Assembly (NCBI RefSeq): GCF_003148565.1
Contig: NZ_QGGL01000008.1
Coordinates: 157,586 to 221,585, forward strand
DNA: 64,000 nucleotides
Direction: 5' to 3'
Source of the DNA: Tumebacillus permanentifrigoris
GTDB taxonomy: Bacteria; Bacillota; Bacilli; Tumebacillales; Tumebacillaceae
Position numbers and translations under genes: made by a program. The notes under the pieces are model-generated. The model saw only the letters and a list, made by a program, of their open reading frames with translations, searched no databases and had not been told where the DNA came from. Positions 1-7,255 of the stretch are shown piece by piece (the stretch's first letter is position 1; each line of letters opens with the position of its first letter).

Positions 1-1179
1 ACCTTGGCCAAGTATTTGATTTTTTAAGGTTGCAGCGGGTGTGTGCAAGGAAGCCTGATTGGGCATCGTGTCTTTGAATCGGCTGGCGTGGACATTCATC
101 CCGTCGATGGTTCCGACCGAATCTTTGATCCAAACATTGTGCGAACCCTTTTCAAGTCCAAGCAATTTGAGCCAGACTGATTTTTGCGGGGTATGTTGCT
201 GGTGGACTGCATGAACCAGCTGTGCATCCACCTGAATTTTTGTATAACTCTTGCTGTAATAACTTTCTGCAAGACTTCTCACACCAGCATCATCAAGGTC
301 GAGTTGTTTGGTAGGGTCGTCAACAGCCGCTTGGATGAGGTCTTGCATTTTTTCTTTGATTGTCACGGCGTCTAGGGAGCTTGATTCTTCTCGTGCAAGT
401 TTGAAGACTCTTGCGAAATAATGCTCAGAGGGCATCTCGCGGATCACGAGCCACGCATCCTGAAGTTCTTGTTCTGTCGGGAGCGTGTTGATTGCCGAAA
501 AGGTTTGGTACGCGTCTGCAAGCGATTGCTTTTGGGTGCGGACTTTCTCGCGTGCTTGTACAACGATGGGGCGTAACGATGTAAAAAGTGCGACCTGTTC
601 CGGTGTTGCGAACGAGGTTTGCATGGGACTTAGAGTGGCATGCCCGACGGCGGTGTTGCATTTGCCGAGCAGGGTGTCGATCTGTTGGGTCTTGCTTACG
701 AACTCCTCTTGTCTTTTTTGTGCGCGGGTAGCCCGGATCAAAAGGGCAGGGAGGACGTCGAACTTTTGACGGGCTGCAACCAAGTATTGGTTTTTGATCT
801 CCACATTCCAGTTGTTCCAATACTCGCTGTTCATCATGTCCAGTTCGTCAGTGAATTCACTGAGAGGACCTTGTAACAGCAGTTTCGATCGATCATTGAG
901 TTGCTTGTCGATCTGTTCTTTTTTCTTGTTTAACGCAGTCTTCTGGTCATCGTATTTGTCCATTTGAATAGGAGCTACTTGCTTTTGCAGTACCCCTGGT
1001 GACGGTGTAGCCATTTGGCGAGCCAAAGCACGGGTGAGCGCCCGGTTGCCAATCGTTGATTGGAGTTGGAGCAGATGGGCGTGTGTCAGGTTTGGTTTTT
1101 GCGCACCGCCTCGATACATCTGGGTGGACTTTTGCGAACTGCTGGCCTTGGCAACGTGTACATGGCTACTTTTCGTCAT
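1..1179 (-). CDS. partial protein with N-terminal LQ-x2-IGN-x-A motif, runs off left edge
   Basis: An open frame of 393 codons begins at 1179 and runs without a stop past the window start, so the C-terminal end is missing. The ATG at 1179 is preferred over the in-frame ATG at 1191 because GGAG lies 7 nt upstream of it. There is no signal peptide. Residues 36-53 read LLQLQSTIGNRALTRALA. Short LQ-x2-IGN-x-A segments like this recur near the N-termini of DUF4157-type and other predicted injected or secreted bacterial proteins; I recall this from family knowledge and have not searched. The rest, about residues 80-390, is charged and predicted helical, with KKKEQ-type stretches, and I recognise no domain in it. 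A toxin or effector role is inference only, because any C-terminal domain lies outside the window. Confidence 0.75.
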   Translation of the reverse strand, partial: MTKSSHVHVAKASSSQKSTQMYRGGAQKPNLTHAHLLQLQSTIGNRALTRALARQMATPSPGVLQKQVAPIQMDKYDDQKTALNKKKEQIDKQLNDRSKLLLQGPLSEFTDELDMMNSEYWNNWNVEIKNQYLVAARQKFDVLPALLIRATRAQKRQEEFVSKTQQIDTLLGKCNTAVGHATLSPMQTSFATPEQVALFTSLRPIVVQAREKVRTQKQSLADAYQTFSAINTLPTEQELQDAWLVIREMPSEHYFARVFKLAREESSSLDAVTIKEKMQDLIQAAVDDPTKQLDLDDAGVRSLAESYYSKSYTKIQVDAQLVHAVHQQHTPQKSVWLKLLGLEKGSHNVWIKDSVGTIDGMNVHASRFKDTMPNQASLHTPAATLKNQILGQG

Positions 1180-1309
1180 CGGGGTCTCCATTCGCGGGTT
1201 GTTTAGCATCGGTTGGAAATTTGAATCTTCTCACACTAGTATACAGCAAAAAGTGAAGGGGCTGCACCGTAGTCGAATGACTGGGGTGCAGCCCCTTTTG
1301 GCAACAACG

Positions 1310-2074
1310 TTATTGCGAACAGCCGGTATAGATGTGGATCGCGTCTCTCAGGAATTCTGCTGTGCCTGGTTGCTTTTCATCGTAGTATGCCTTGAATCGC
1401 TCGTCGTCCACGTACATTTGGGCGAGGCCGGCGTGTGCTTCCTTGCTGTAGGAGGTCCAGTAGTAGGAAAGCCATTGCTTATGCAAGTCCGCCGCTTTTT
1501 GAGCAAGGTCGCTTGCTGGGTCACCAGTTTTGAACGCTTCGGCCAGCGTGGAGGTCACTTCAGTAGCGAGACGCGTGACTTCGTCATGCTCTGCTTGTGT
1601 CATGTTTTTGAGCTTTGCATTGGATTTGTCGATAGCATCGTCGCCATACTTTTCGCGAATTTCAGTGCCGTACTTTTTCTCATTTTCATCGATCATGTTT
1701 TGCTTAAACCCTTCGAACTTTTCACGGTCGGTCATGGTCATGCTCCCTTCGGTGGAGGCGATTGTTTTTTCGACGTTGGCAATCAGCAGATCGAGCTGCT
1801 TGCGTTTGTCGAGAAGCTGGTCACGGTGTTCTCTCAAGGCTTGGGCTCCGTTGTAGGACGGGGCGGTCATGATTTCTTTTATATGTTCGAGTGCGACCCC
1901 TAGTTCTCTGTAAAAGAGGATCTGCTGCAACCTGTCAACTTCTGCCGGGCCATAGATTCGATACCCTGACGAGTTGATGCGTGCCGGTTTTAGAATGCCG
2001 ATCTCATCATAATACCGCAGCGTTCGGGTGCTGACCCCTGCCAACTGGCCGAGCTTCTGCACGGTGTATTCCAC
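1310..2074 (-). CDS. MerR-family regulator with TipAS ligand-binding domain
   Basis: This is a 254-residue transcription regulator of the Mta/TipA type. The N-terminal winged helix (about residues 1-70) contains the typical TRTLRYYDEIGILKPAR recognition segment. A dimerisation coiled coil spans about 75-110, and a C-terminal TipAS antibiotic-recognition domain about 115-250. The GTG at 2074 is chosen because AGGAGG sits 8 nt upstream; upstream in-frame starts would lie inside the promoter. Family members activate multidrug transporters or their own gene after binding a ligand. The gene is preceded by its own MerR-type promoter with a 19-bp spacer, so autoregulation is likely. No transporter lies beside it, so the target is unknown. 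Confidence 0.9.
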   Translation of the reverse strand: MEYTVQKLGQLAGVSTRTLRYYDEIGILKPARINSSGYRIYGPAEVDRLQQILFYRELGVALEHIKEIMTAPSYNGAQALREHRDQLLDKRKQLDLLIANVEKTIASTEGSMTMTDREKFEGFKQNMIDENEKKYGTEIREKYGDDAIDKSNAKLKNMTQAEHDEVTRLATEVTSTLAEAFKTGDPASDLAQKAADLHKQWLSYYWTSYSKEAHAGLAQMYVDDERFKAYYDEKQPGTAEFLRDAIHIYTGCSQ

Positions 2075-2097
2075 TGGATTCACCTCCTGACATCCTA

Positions 2098-2128
2098 ACT
2101 GTACAGCTTGACGTAGCGTGAAAGTCAA
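2098..2128 (-). promoter_or_regulatory. MerR-type promoter with 19-bp spacer and operator dyad
   Basis: On the minus strand TTGACT (-35) and TACAGT (-10) are separated by 19 bp, the overlong spacer typical of promoters that MerR proteins untwist. TTGAC-N11-GTCAA forms a dyad starting in the -35 box. It drives the TipAS regulator 24 nt downstream. Confidence 0.75.
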
Positions 2129-2193
2129 CCGGAAATTCGGGGGGCTTTTCCAGTGGGAGTGTTTGGGTTATTCTGATCATATTCTGGTCGTGG

Positions 2194-2230
2194 AAAACCC
2201 CCTCGATGGTGGTATCGAGGGGGTTTTTTT
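2194..2230. terminator. bidirectional intrinsic terminator
   Basis: A 10-bp perfect stem CCCCCTCGAT/ATCGAGGGGG is followed by T7 on the plus strand and T4 on the minus strand. It most likely ends the minus-strand peptidase operon (2399-3779). Confidence 0.75.
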
Positions 2231-2289
2231 GTAACCGGTTGTAATGGCTGGGTGCTAGTTCTATAAAGGTGCTAGTGCCTAGACGGAGG

Positions 2290-2332
2290 CATTTTGTTCA
2301 GCGCTTCAACCGTCAGCAAGTTCCCGACGAGA
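2290..2332 (-). repeat. decayed copy of the hemQ 3' end (copy D)
   Basis: About 43 bp match the hemQ 3' terminal region near 6330-6372 with about seven mismatches, in the same orientation. Read on the minus strand it still shows [12 protein letters not shown] coding, but the hemQ stop is lost. It is the most distal and most decayed of three such fragments. Confidence 0.65.
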
Positions 2333-2398
2333 AAATGCGCCGTATAAGGGGGATACTTCGTTGAATCACATCAAACTGATGAGTGATGTACCTGGTAT

Positions 2399-3190
2399 CT
2401 ATTCGGATTTCTTCCGTTTCTTGACGAGGAGAAAAACAAGAACTCCAAGAACAAGTACCGCTCCCACGATTAGGAATGAATAGGTACTAGTCTCATCCGA
2501 AATAGTTGAAGTGGTTGCACCTACCCCACCTACTTGTAGGAGTTCCGATTTGCCGATTGATTGCTTTTTATTTTTCATGTCTTGAAGTTTCGTTTGAAAC
2601 TCCGAAATAGAAGAGAGTGTATTTTTTTTCAAATTTAATGTTTCATGGTCTTTCATAGACAGAATACTTCGTTCACCTGATGTATGTTGAACAATCAGGG
2701 TATAGAGATTAAATGCAGGGTCGTAAACGAATTTTACAGTGTCGGTATCTCTTAAAAGATTTTTCGCACTTTGAATGTCTTGTTCAAAGGTCGCATTGTT
2801 ATTGATGTTGAATACGCCCCACTTCCCATTTATTTCTCGTGCAATCAAGATACCCACAGGTTTCGAATTGAGCTGGATCGGAAAAATATAACCGTCAAAC
2901 GTGAAAGCGTTCTCGGTGTTTTCAACGGTTTTTTCGACCACATAGTAAGCGATTCCCGTTCCGAGACGTGCCTTCGCAAAGGAGTCATCCCCGCCGACTC
3001 CGAACTTGTCCTTGGTAGCATCCATTGAATTTTGATAGTTCAAAAAATCTTTTTCAACCAGTGCCTTTACTTCTGGGGGGGCAAATTGAGTCTTGATATC
3101 GGTCAAGCTGGCAAACGCGGATTGCGTTGAGAGCAGCATGATGCAGGCCAAGAACAGCCAGAAAGTAAAACGAGTAACAGAGTATCTCAA
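2399..3190 (-). CDS. secreted, C-terminally membrane-anchored protein of unknown function
   Basis: The 263-residue protein starts at TTG 3190 with AGGAGG 7 nt upstream. It has a signal peptide ending about AFA-27, an extracytoplasmic domain of about 200 residues, a transmembrane helix at about 237-256 and a KKRKKSE stop-transfer tail. That layout predicts a protein anchored in the membrane by its C-terminus with the bulk outside. I recognise no catalytic motif. It lies 19 nt downstream of the secreted papain-like peptidase, so the two probably form one operon and may act together as peptidase and anchor, or peptidase and immunity or substrate partner; this is inference. The gene is AT-richer than the chromosomal core. 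Confidence 0.8.
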   Translation of the reverse strand: MRYSVTRFTFWLFLACIMLLSTQSAFASLTDIKTQFAPPEVKALVEKDFLNYQNSMDATKDKFGVGGDDSFAKARLGTGIAYYVVEKTVENTENAFTFDGYIFPIQLNSKPVGILIAREINGKWGVFNINNNATFEQDIQSAKNLLRDTDTVKFVYDPAFNLYTLIVQHTSGERSILSMKDHETLNLKKNTLSSISEFQTKLQDMKNKKQSIGKSELLQVGGVGATTSTISDETSTYSFLIVGAVLVLGVLVFLLVKKRKKSE

Positions 3191-3209
3191 TTGAATTCCT
3201 CCTAATTAT

Positions 3210-3779
3210 CTAGACGTAAATTGCGTATACGCTGTTGGTCCAAGTAAAACTGCTGTTACTAACGAAGTTACTATAGGTCATGATATTGAACGATGCGTTC
3301 GATGGGTCGATGTAATAAATATCTTGTTTTGAAATGGACGTATCTTCGTAGTAGCCACGAATTACCAAGGCATGACCATCTCCCCAAGACCATCTGATCG
3401 CAGCGATTTCCGGTTGTCCATTGCTTAATTGGTTGGCAACTGTTTGAAAGGGAATTGTGGTAGTAAGATAGTTTGACTTAATATTGTATTTTGATAACCC
3501 TTTTTGAACATCAGCGACTGTACCTGTAGTGTTGATCGGCGATCCTTTGACGTATGTTACAATATCCGTTTGTGTAGCATTCGCTCCGAAATACGTAGCC
3601 ACCATTTGAGTAGCGGCTGCCCAGCACCAGAGATCCTTTTCTTGTTGAATTGCAGGGACTGACAGAGACCGATAACTTACATAAGCATTGGCTGTTTGAG
3701 TGAATAGGAACGCAGATGCCAACAAAGCTGGGAACATCAAGTAGGATGTCTTTCGAACAAACTTTTTAACAGAATACAT
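3210..3779 (-). CDS. secreted papain-like (C39/C70-type) cysteine peptidase
   Basis: The 189-residue protein has an N-terminal signal peptide (residues 1-32, ending TANA) and a papain-like fold. The catalytic Cys52 sits in DLWCWAAATQM, the typical start of C39_2/AvrRpt2-like peptidases. His136 is in GDGHALVIRGY and Asp158 in YYIDPSNAS, giving a complete Cys-His-Asp set. The ATG at 3779 has AAGGGGAA 7 nt upstream. The protein is a single peptidase domain without ABC or membrane parts, so it acts outside the cell rather than as a bacteriocin exporter. It is the first gene of a two-gene unit with the membrane-anchored protein downstream. Low GC and position inside the hemQ accretion island suggest horizontal acquisition. 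Confidence 0.85.
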   Translation of the reverse strand: MYSVKKFVRKTSYLMFPALLASAFLFTQTANAYVSYRSLSVPAIQQEKDLWCWAAATQMVATYFGANATQTDIVTYVKGSPINTTGTVADVQKGLSKYNIKSNYLTTTIPFQTVANQLSNGQPEIAAIRWSWGDGHALVIRGYYEDTSISKQDIYYIDPSNASFNIMTYSNFVSNSSFTWTNSVYAIYV

Positions 3780-3894
3780 AAGAAATTCCCCTTCTTTCTA
3801 TTGATCTTGTAGATGCTTAGGTGTACAAATTCATTGTAAATGTTATCGCATATTTCATAATTAATCAATAAGGAACATAAATATATATTGCTCT

Positions 3895-3972
3895 GAGCAT
3901 CTAGCTCAGCACTTCATCCGTCAGCAAGCTGCCGACGAGGAAGTCACCGAACTCGCACTACTTGGTGGAGAC
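3895..3972 (-). repeat. decayed copy of the hemQ 3' end (copy C)
   Basis: About 78 bp align to hemQ 6330-6407 with about nine mismatches, in the same orientation. Minus-strand translation retains [15 protein letters not shown] but carries two in-frame stops, so it is non-functional. It is intermediate in decay between copies B and D. Confidence 0.75.
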
Positions 3973-4066
3973 TTCGTATTTGCAGGAGGTTATAGGGGAG
4001 CGAGAGCGGTTCGATCAAACTCTTGTAGCTAACTCGGACAAACTTGGCAGCAGTGAGTCTGAAAGT

Positions 4067-4094
4067 TTGACACTGTAATTTGATTTGTTATAAT
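4067..4094 (+). promoter_or_regulatory. consensus sigma-A promoter for the VOC gene
   Basis: TTGACA and TATAAT are both perfect hexamers, separated by 16 bp, 58 nt upstream of the ATG at 4153. Confidence 0.85.
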
Positions 4095-4152
4095 TTAGAT
4101 GCGTTATTGGGTAGTATGGTTGAACTAAATTGACACGAAGCGAGGCAGGTCA

Positions 4153-4536
4153 ATGATCAATAAACTTGGACAAGTTATGTTGTATGTCAATAACCAAGAT
4201 GAGTCCTTGAAATTTTGGACAGAAAAAGCAGGTTTTAGCTTAGTTGCTGAGGAAGGCAACGGCCATATGAGATGGATGGTAATCGCTCCAACGAACGACG
4301 CTGAAACGAGACTTGTCCTTCACAACAAGGAATTGATCGCTAAAATGCAGCCTGAATTAAACCTCAGTACTCCGTCTCTATTGTTTTTCTCGGAAGACCT
4401 CGATCGCTTATATCAAGACTTTGTGGACAAACAGATCACAGTCGGCGAACTTGTAAATCTACCTACTGGAAGAGTATTCAATTTTGCTGACAATGAAGGC
4501 AATTACTTTGCGGTTATGGAGAAAAAGGCATTGTAG
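4153..4536 (+). CDS. VOC-superfamily (glyoxalase/bleomycin-resistance-like) protein
   Basis: This 127-residue protein has the paired beta-alpha-beta3 modules of vicinal-oxygen-chelate proteins. The N-terminal half begins with KLGQVMLYVNNQDESLKFWTEKAGF; the second half ends with FNFADNEGNYFAVME, whose final Glu is the usual metal ligand. The first-strand position often occupied by His is Gln here, so metal binding is uncertain. GAGG precedes the ATG, and the gene has its own consensus promoter and terminator, so it is monocistronic. The substrate cannot be told from sequence; family members detoxify methylglyoxal, bind bleomycin or confer fosfomycin resistance. It sits inside the hemQ accretion island. 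Confidence 0.85.
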   Translation: MINKLGQVMLYVNNQDESLKFWTEKAGFSLVAEEGNGHMRWMVIAPTNDAETRLVLHNKELIAKMQPELNLSTPSLLFFSEDLDRLYQDFVDKQITVGELVNLPTGRVFNFADNEGNYFAVMEKKAL

Positions 4537-4573
4537 TCAGTGTCAGTTCAAGGAAATCGGATCACATGCATAA

Positions 4574-4610
4574 AAAAGCCGCCTTACGCAGTAGCGTAGG
4601 GCGGCTTTTC
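4574..4610 (+). terminator. intrinsic terminator after the VOC gene
   Basis: Stem AAAAGCCGCC(T)TACGC/GCGTAGGGCGGCTTTT followed by a T-rich tail. It ends just before hemQ fragment copy B. Confidence 0.85.
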
Positions 4611-4615
4611 TTTAT

Positions 4616-4727
4616 ACAGACAGCATCTTGTTCAACGCTTCATCCGTCAGCAAGTTCCCGACGTCAACGAACTCGCCGTACTTGGCGGAGACGGTGTCGA
4701 ATCTCATCTCGTACACGATGTGCTGTG
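4616..4727 (-). repeat. well-preserved displaced copy of the hemQ 3' end (copy B)
   Basis: About 110 bp match hemQ 6322-6439 at roughly 95%, with one 6-bp in-frame deletion. Minus-strand translation gives [16 protein letters not shown], then GNLLTDEAL and KMLSV followed directly by TAA, the same end point as HemQ itself. This is what an integration event at the hemQ 3' end would leave at the far side of the insert. Confidence 0.85.
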
Positions 4728-4912
4728 TATTGAAGAGGAGAGTGGGCGAAACCCTCGATAGAATCTAGGTTTTTGCGGCTCAGAGTTGCAATCGTATTTT
4801 TCACATCAAACCGTATTCGCAATCTGAACTATACGCTTGTATCCATCCGCCAAAGAGTGGATATGTTTTTCTTTATGGCTATGTTAAATCCTGATGTTGG
4901 TCTTTACGATAA

Positions 4913-4940
4913 GAAAAACCGCCTCGTTGAAGAGGCGGCT
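4913..4940 (-). terminator. terminator of the reductase gene
   Basis: Minus-strand stem GCCGCCTC-ttcaac-GAGGCGG followed by TTTTTC, 45 nt downstream of the stop at 4985. Confidence 0.8.
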
Positions 4941-4984
4941 TATTGAGCTATCGTATCCGTCGTAATCTGCTTTAGGAGACAAGG

Positions 4985-5560
4985 TCATCTAAACGTCTGG
5001 TAAACGAGGGCTATGGCTCCAGAATCAAATGTCTTGTTTTCGATTAGTTTAAGATTGATCTTCTCCTTGAGACCTTGGAATAACGGCAACCCGCTGCCGA
5101 TCAGGACGGGAGAAACTGTAATTTTATACTCATCTATTAAATCAAGCTGCATAAGGTAGTGTGCTAACCTAGGACTGCCGAGGATGACCATATCCTTGCC
5201 TGGCTGCTGTTTGAGGTTCTTGATCTCTTCCTCGACATCTTCTTTCACCAGTCTGGAATTGTTCCATTCGACTTTCTCCAGCGACGTGGATAAAACGATT
5301 TTGGCTGTCTTTTCGATCCACTCGGCATGATTCAGTTCATGCTGCGAAGCTGAGGGGTCCGAAGGCACAGATGTCCAGTAACTGTGCATCATCTGATAAG
5401 TCCCACGTCCCCATATGACAGTGTCGGCAGTACTCAGAATATCTTTCGCGTGTTTCTCCAAGTCAGCATCGTGGGAAACCCAGCCAATGTCCATTTCACC
5501 GTTCGGACCTTCTACAAAACCGTCAAGTGATGCGTGCAGAAATAGAACGAGTTTTCTCAT
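4985..5560 (-). CDS. RibD C-terminal / dihydrofolate-reductase-like protein
   Basis: This 191-residue protein belongs to the small stand-alone RibD_C reductases (YyaP/YwjB-like). It starts KLVLFLHASLDGFVEGPNGEMDIGW, a typical first strand and substrate loop. VIWGRGTYQMM and DMVILGSPRLAHYLM form the nucleotide-binding regions, and VSPVLIGSGLPLFQGL is the conserved C-terminal loop. The ATG at 5560 is chosen because AAGGAG lies about 8 nt upstream; a longer frame would add 20 uncharacteristic residues. Family members are NADPH-binding reductases of mostly unknown substrate and are usually not true folate reductases. It lies between hemQ copy B and the integrase remnant, so it is probably cargo of the integrated segment. 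Confidence 0.85.
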   Translation of the reverse strand: MRKLVLFLHASLDGFVEGPNGEMDIGWVSHDADLEKHAKDILSTADTVIWGRGTYQMMHSYWTSVPSDPSASQHELNHAEWIEKTAKIVLSTSLEKVEWNNSRLVKEDVEEEIKNLKQQPGKDMVILGSPRLAHYLMQLDLIDEYKITVSPVLIGSGLPLFQGLKEKINLKLIENKTFDSGAIALVYQTFR

Positions 5561-5616
5561 TTTTAGTTCTCCTTTGTTGATGAGGGATATCGACATTATA
5601 CATTCACTACATTTTA

Positions 5617-6132
5617 TCATAACTCAACTTGAAGTGTTTCAGATTTTCTGTCGATAATAATTGTTTTATGATTATTAAAAACAGTGTTTCTCTTTTCAAT
5701 AGAGAGAACTTCGTTGATGCGAATACCAGTGTCAAGCATGAGAGTCTTCATCACATAATCACGAAATCCAAATTATAGTGTCGTCGCGGAATCCGAAGTA
5801 AGTTCGCTTGTTTGGCTGTTTCAGTAGCGCGTCGATCTGCTCATCCATGAAAGCATGTATTTCCGTCTCAGGTTGAACGACCTTCGGGATGCGTTGAAGC
5901 GGATTTTGGGGTAGCATACCTTCTTCAACAAGGAACTTGAACAGTGACTTCAACGAGGTGAGACGTGTATTCACGGTGGAGGGGGTTTCAGTGAACGAGG
6001 TGCTTTCCCAGCCACCTTCTTAGCTGTAAGGAAAATCTTCGTCAGTTCCTGAAAGGTACAGTAGGTGTGCGTGGCGGCGAGGACGGTTTTAGCGTCAACG
6101 TTCTTACGGGTGGTAATTCGCTTTTTGGACAT
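5617..6132 (-). pseudogene. tyrosine recombinase (phage-type integrase), frameshifted remnant
   Basis: Three minus-strand pieces in different frames together make the first half of a tyrosine recombinase. Piece 1 (6132 to about 5992) begins MSKKRITTRKNV and ends prematurely at a TGA. Piece 2 (about 5974-5759) carries the core-binding domain, with RLTSLKSLFKFLVEEGMLPQ and NPLQRIPKV. Piece 3 (about 5766-5617) reads YVMKTLMLDTGIRINEVLSI, containing the TG-x-R segment with the first catalytic arginine. The later catalytic residues (H-x2-R, Tyr) are absent. At least two frameshifts and a 3' truncation make it inactive. It lies next to the hemQ 3' end, where an integrase would sit after inserting there. 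Confidence 0.8.
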
Positions 6133-6133
6133 G

Positions 6134-6167
6134 AAAAAACCCCTCCAATGGCATCCATCGAGGGGGG
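6134..6167 (-). terminator. minus-strand terminator downstream of hemQ
   Basis: Minus-strand GAGGGG/CCCCTC-type stem ending in six T. It overlaps the start region of the integrase remnant and probably ends the hemQ transcript. Confidence 0.6.
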
Positions 6168-6180
6168 CAAACTACGCTTT

Positions 6181-6247
6181 GAACGTATCGTACTGACGAT
6201 TCCATCGAATCGTACTTGCGATTTTTGGCATTCAGTACGATACGTTC
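6181..6247. repeat. nested inverted repeats beside hemQ (possible recombination or operator site)
   Basis: GAACGTATCGTACTGA (6181-6196) is perfectly inverted at 6232-6247. Between the arms is a second dyad, CGATTC-CATC-GAATCG (6197-6212), and a further partial copy of ATCGTACT at 6209-6216. The block lies between the integrase remnant and the hemQ stop, where an attachment core or excisionase/integrase sites would be expected. It could also fold as an RNA hairpin. Confidence 0.6.
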
Positions 6248-6317
6248 GTGCGTCCTAACTTTCCTTGCGTTTTCTGTTTAGAACGGTCGTATTTCGACTC
6301 AGAAAAAGCCCGAAAAC

Positions 6318-7097
6318 CTACACAGACAGCATCTTGCCCAACGCTTCATCCGTCAGCAAGTTGCCGACGAGGAAGTCACCGAACTCGCCGTACTTGGCGG
6401 AGACGGTGTCGAATCTCATCTCGTACACGATGTGCTTGAAGTTAACCGGATCATTCGAGAACAGCGTGACGCCCCATTCCCACTCGTCGAAGCCGGCGGA
6501 ACCGGTGATGATCTGCTTGATCTTGCCCGCGTACTTGCGGCCCGTCATGCCGTGCGCGCGCATCAGGGTGCGACGCTCGTCCATCGTCAGGGAGTACCAG
6601 TTGTCTGCACCCGAACGCTTTTTGTTCATCGGGTAGAAGCAGATGTGGTTGTACGGAGCCAATTCCGGGTACAGGCGCTCGCGAACGGACGGGTTCTGAT
6701 ACGGGTCTTCGCCCGGCGCGTGCACGTAGTTGGAGAGCTCGACTACTGAAACATACGAATAGGTCGGAACGGTGAAGTCGGCGAACTTGGTCTTGTTGAA
6801 CGCTTGTTCCACTTCTTGCAATTCTTCGAAGGTCGGGCGCAGGAACATGAACACCATGTCTGCTTTGTGACCGATGATGCTGTAGTGTGCGGTGCTGCCG
6901 TTTTTGTCCGCTTGGTTCTGCGTCCATGTGGCACGCAGCGTCATCAGCTCGTCCAACGCCGCTTGGCGCTCCTCTTCGCTGACCATCTTCCACGCTTCCC
7001 AATCCAGCTTGCGGAAGTCGTGCAGGACGTACCAGCCCTCCAAAGTCAGCAGGGCTTCGTTTTGCGGTTGCTCTGGTTGGGTCGGATGTGTCGTCAT
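6318..7097 (-). CDS. hemQ: coproheme decarboxylase HemQ
   Basis: HemQ converts coproheme III to protoheme b, the last step of the coproporphyrin-dependent heme pathway of Gram-positive bacteria, in the cytoplasm. The 259-residue chlorite-dismutase-fold protein has [12 protein letters not shown], whose Tyr155 matches the catalytic tyrosine, and [12 protein letters not shown], whose His182 matches the proximal heme ligand; the 27-residue spacing fits characterised HemQs. The ATG at 7097 follows GAGGGAG by 9 nt, and the extra upstream residues of the longer frame are not typical. It is divergent from the hydroxylase gene. Its 3' end is repeated three more times further left, marking it as a recurrent integration target while keeping the coding sequence intact. 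Confidence 0.93.
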   Translation of the reverse strand: MTTHPTQPEQPQNEALLTLEGWYVLHDFRKLDWEAWKMVSEEERQAALDELMTLRATWTQNQADKNGSTAHYSIIGHKADMVFMFLRPTFEELQEVEQAFNKTKFADFTVPTYSYVSVVELSNYVHAPGEDPYQNPSVRERLYPELAPYNHICFYPMNKKRSGADNWYSLTMDERRTLMRAHGMTGRKYAGKIKQIITGSAGFDEWEWGVTLFSNDPVNFKHIVYEMRFDTVSAKYGEFGDFLVGNLLTDEALGKMLSV

Positions 7098-7135
7098 GTC
7101 TAACATCTCCCTCGTTATGTAAAATCCCAATGCTT

Positions 7136-7141
7136 AGTATA
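7136..7141 (-). promoter_or_regulatory. extended -10 box for hemQ
   Basis: Minus-strand TG-G-TATACT is an extended -10 about 40 nt upstream of the hemQ start. No good -35 is visible, as is usual for extended -10 promoters. Confidence 0.5.
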
Positions 7142-7159
7142 CCATACCATAAAAAATTC

Positions 7160-7188
7160 TTGCCACATCGAGAAGCTCATGCTAGGAT
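7160..7188 (+). promoter_or_regulatory. promoter of the aromatic amino acid hydroxylase gene
   Basis: TTGCCA and TAGGAT are separated by 17 bp, about 68 nt before the ATG at 7256. Confidence 0.55.
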
Positions 7189-7255
7189 AGCTTTAACGCT
7201 GTTAGGCTTTTATGCTTTTAGGCACTAAAGCGATTTGTGAAGGAGGAGAACATAG

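Larger units (their letters stand above)
3780..4152. other. intergenic region between divergent genes
   Basis: About 370 bases hold a hemQ 3'-end fragment (3895-3972) and the promoter of the VOC gene (4067-4094). The first 110 bases are AT-rich and should contain the promoter of the peptidase operon on the minus strand, but no clear -35/-10 pair stands out. No gene is seen. Confidence 0.6.
4537..4984. other. gene-free stretch with hemQ fragment and two terminators
   Basis: About 450 bases contain the VOC terminator, hemQ 3'-end copy B (4616-4727) and the minus-strand terminator of the reductase (4913-4940). The stretch 4728-4912 shows no credible gene or structure. Confidence 0.6.

Noticed and set aside
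425..820. Open frames on both strands between 184 and 1256
   Set aside because: They overlap the edge-truncated minus-strand frame 1-1179, which alone has a ribosome site, coherent composition and an N-terminal motif.
4728..4912. Possible further integrase fragment next to hemQ copy B
   Set aside because: Minus-strand translation gave no recognisable recombinase motif.
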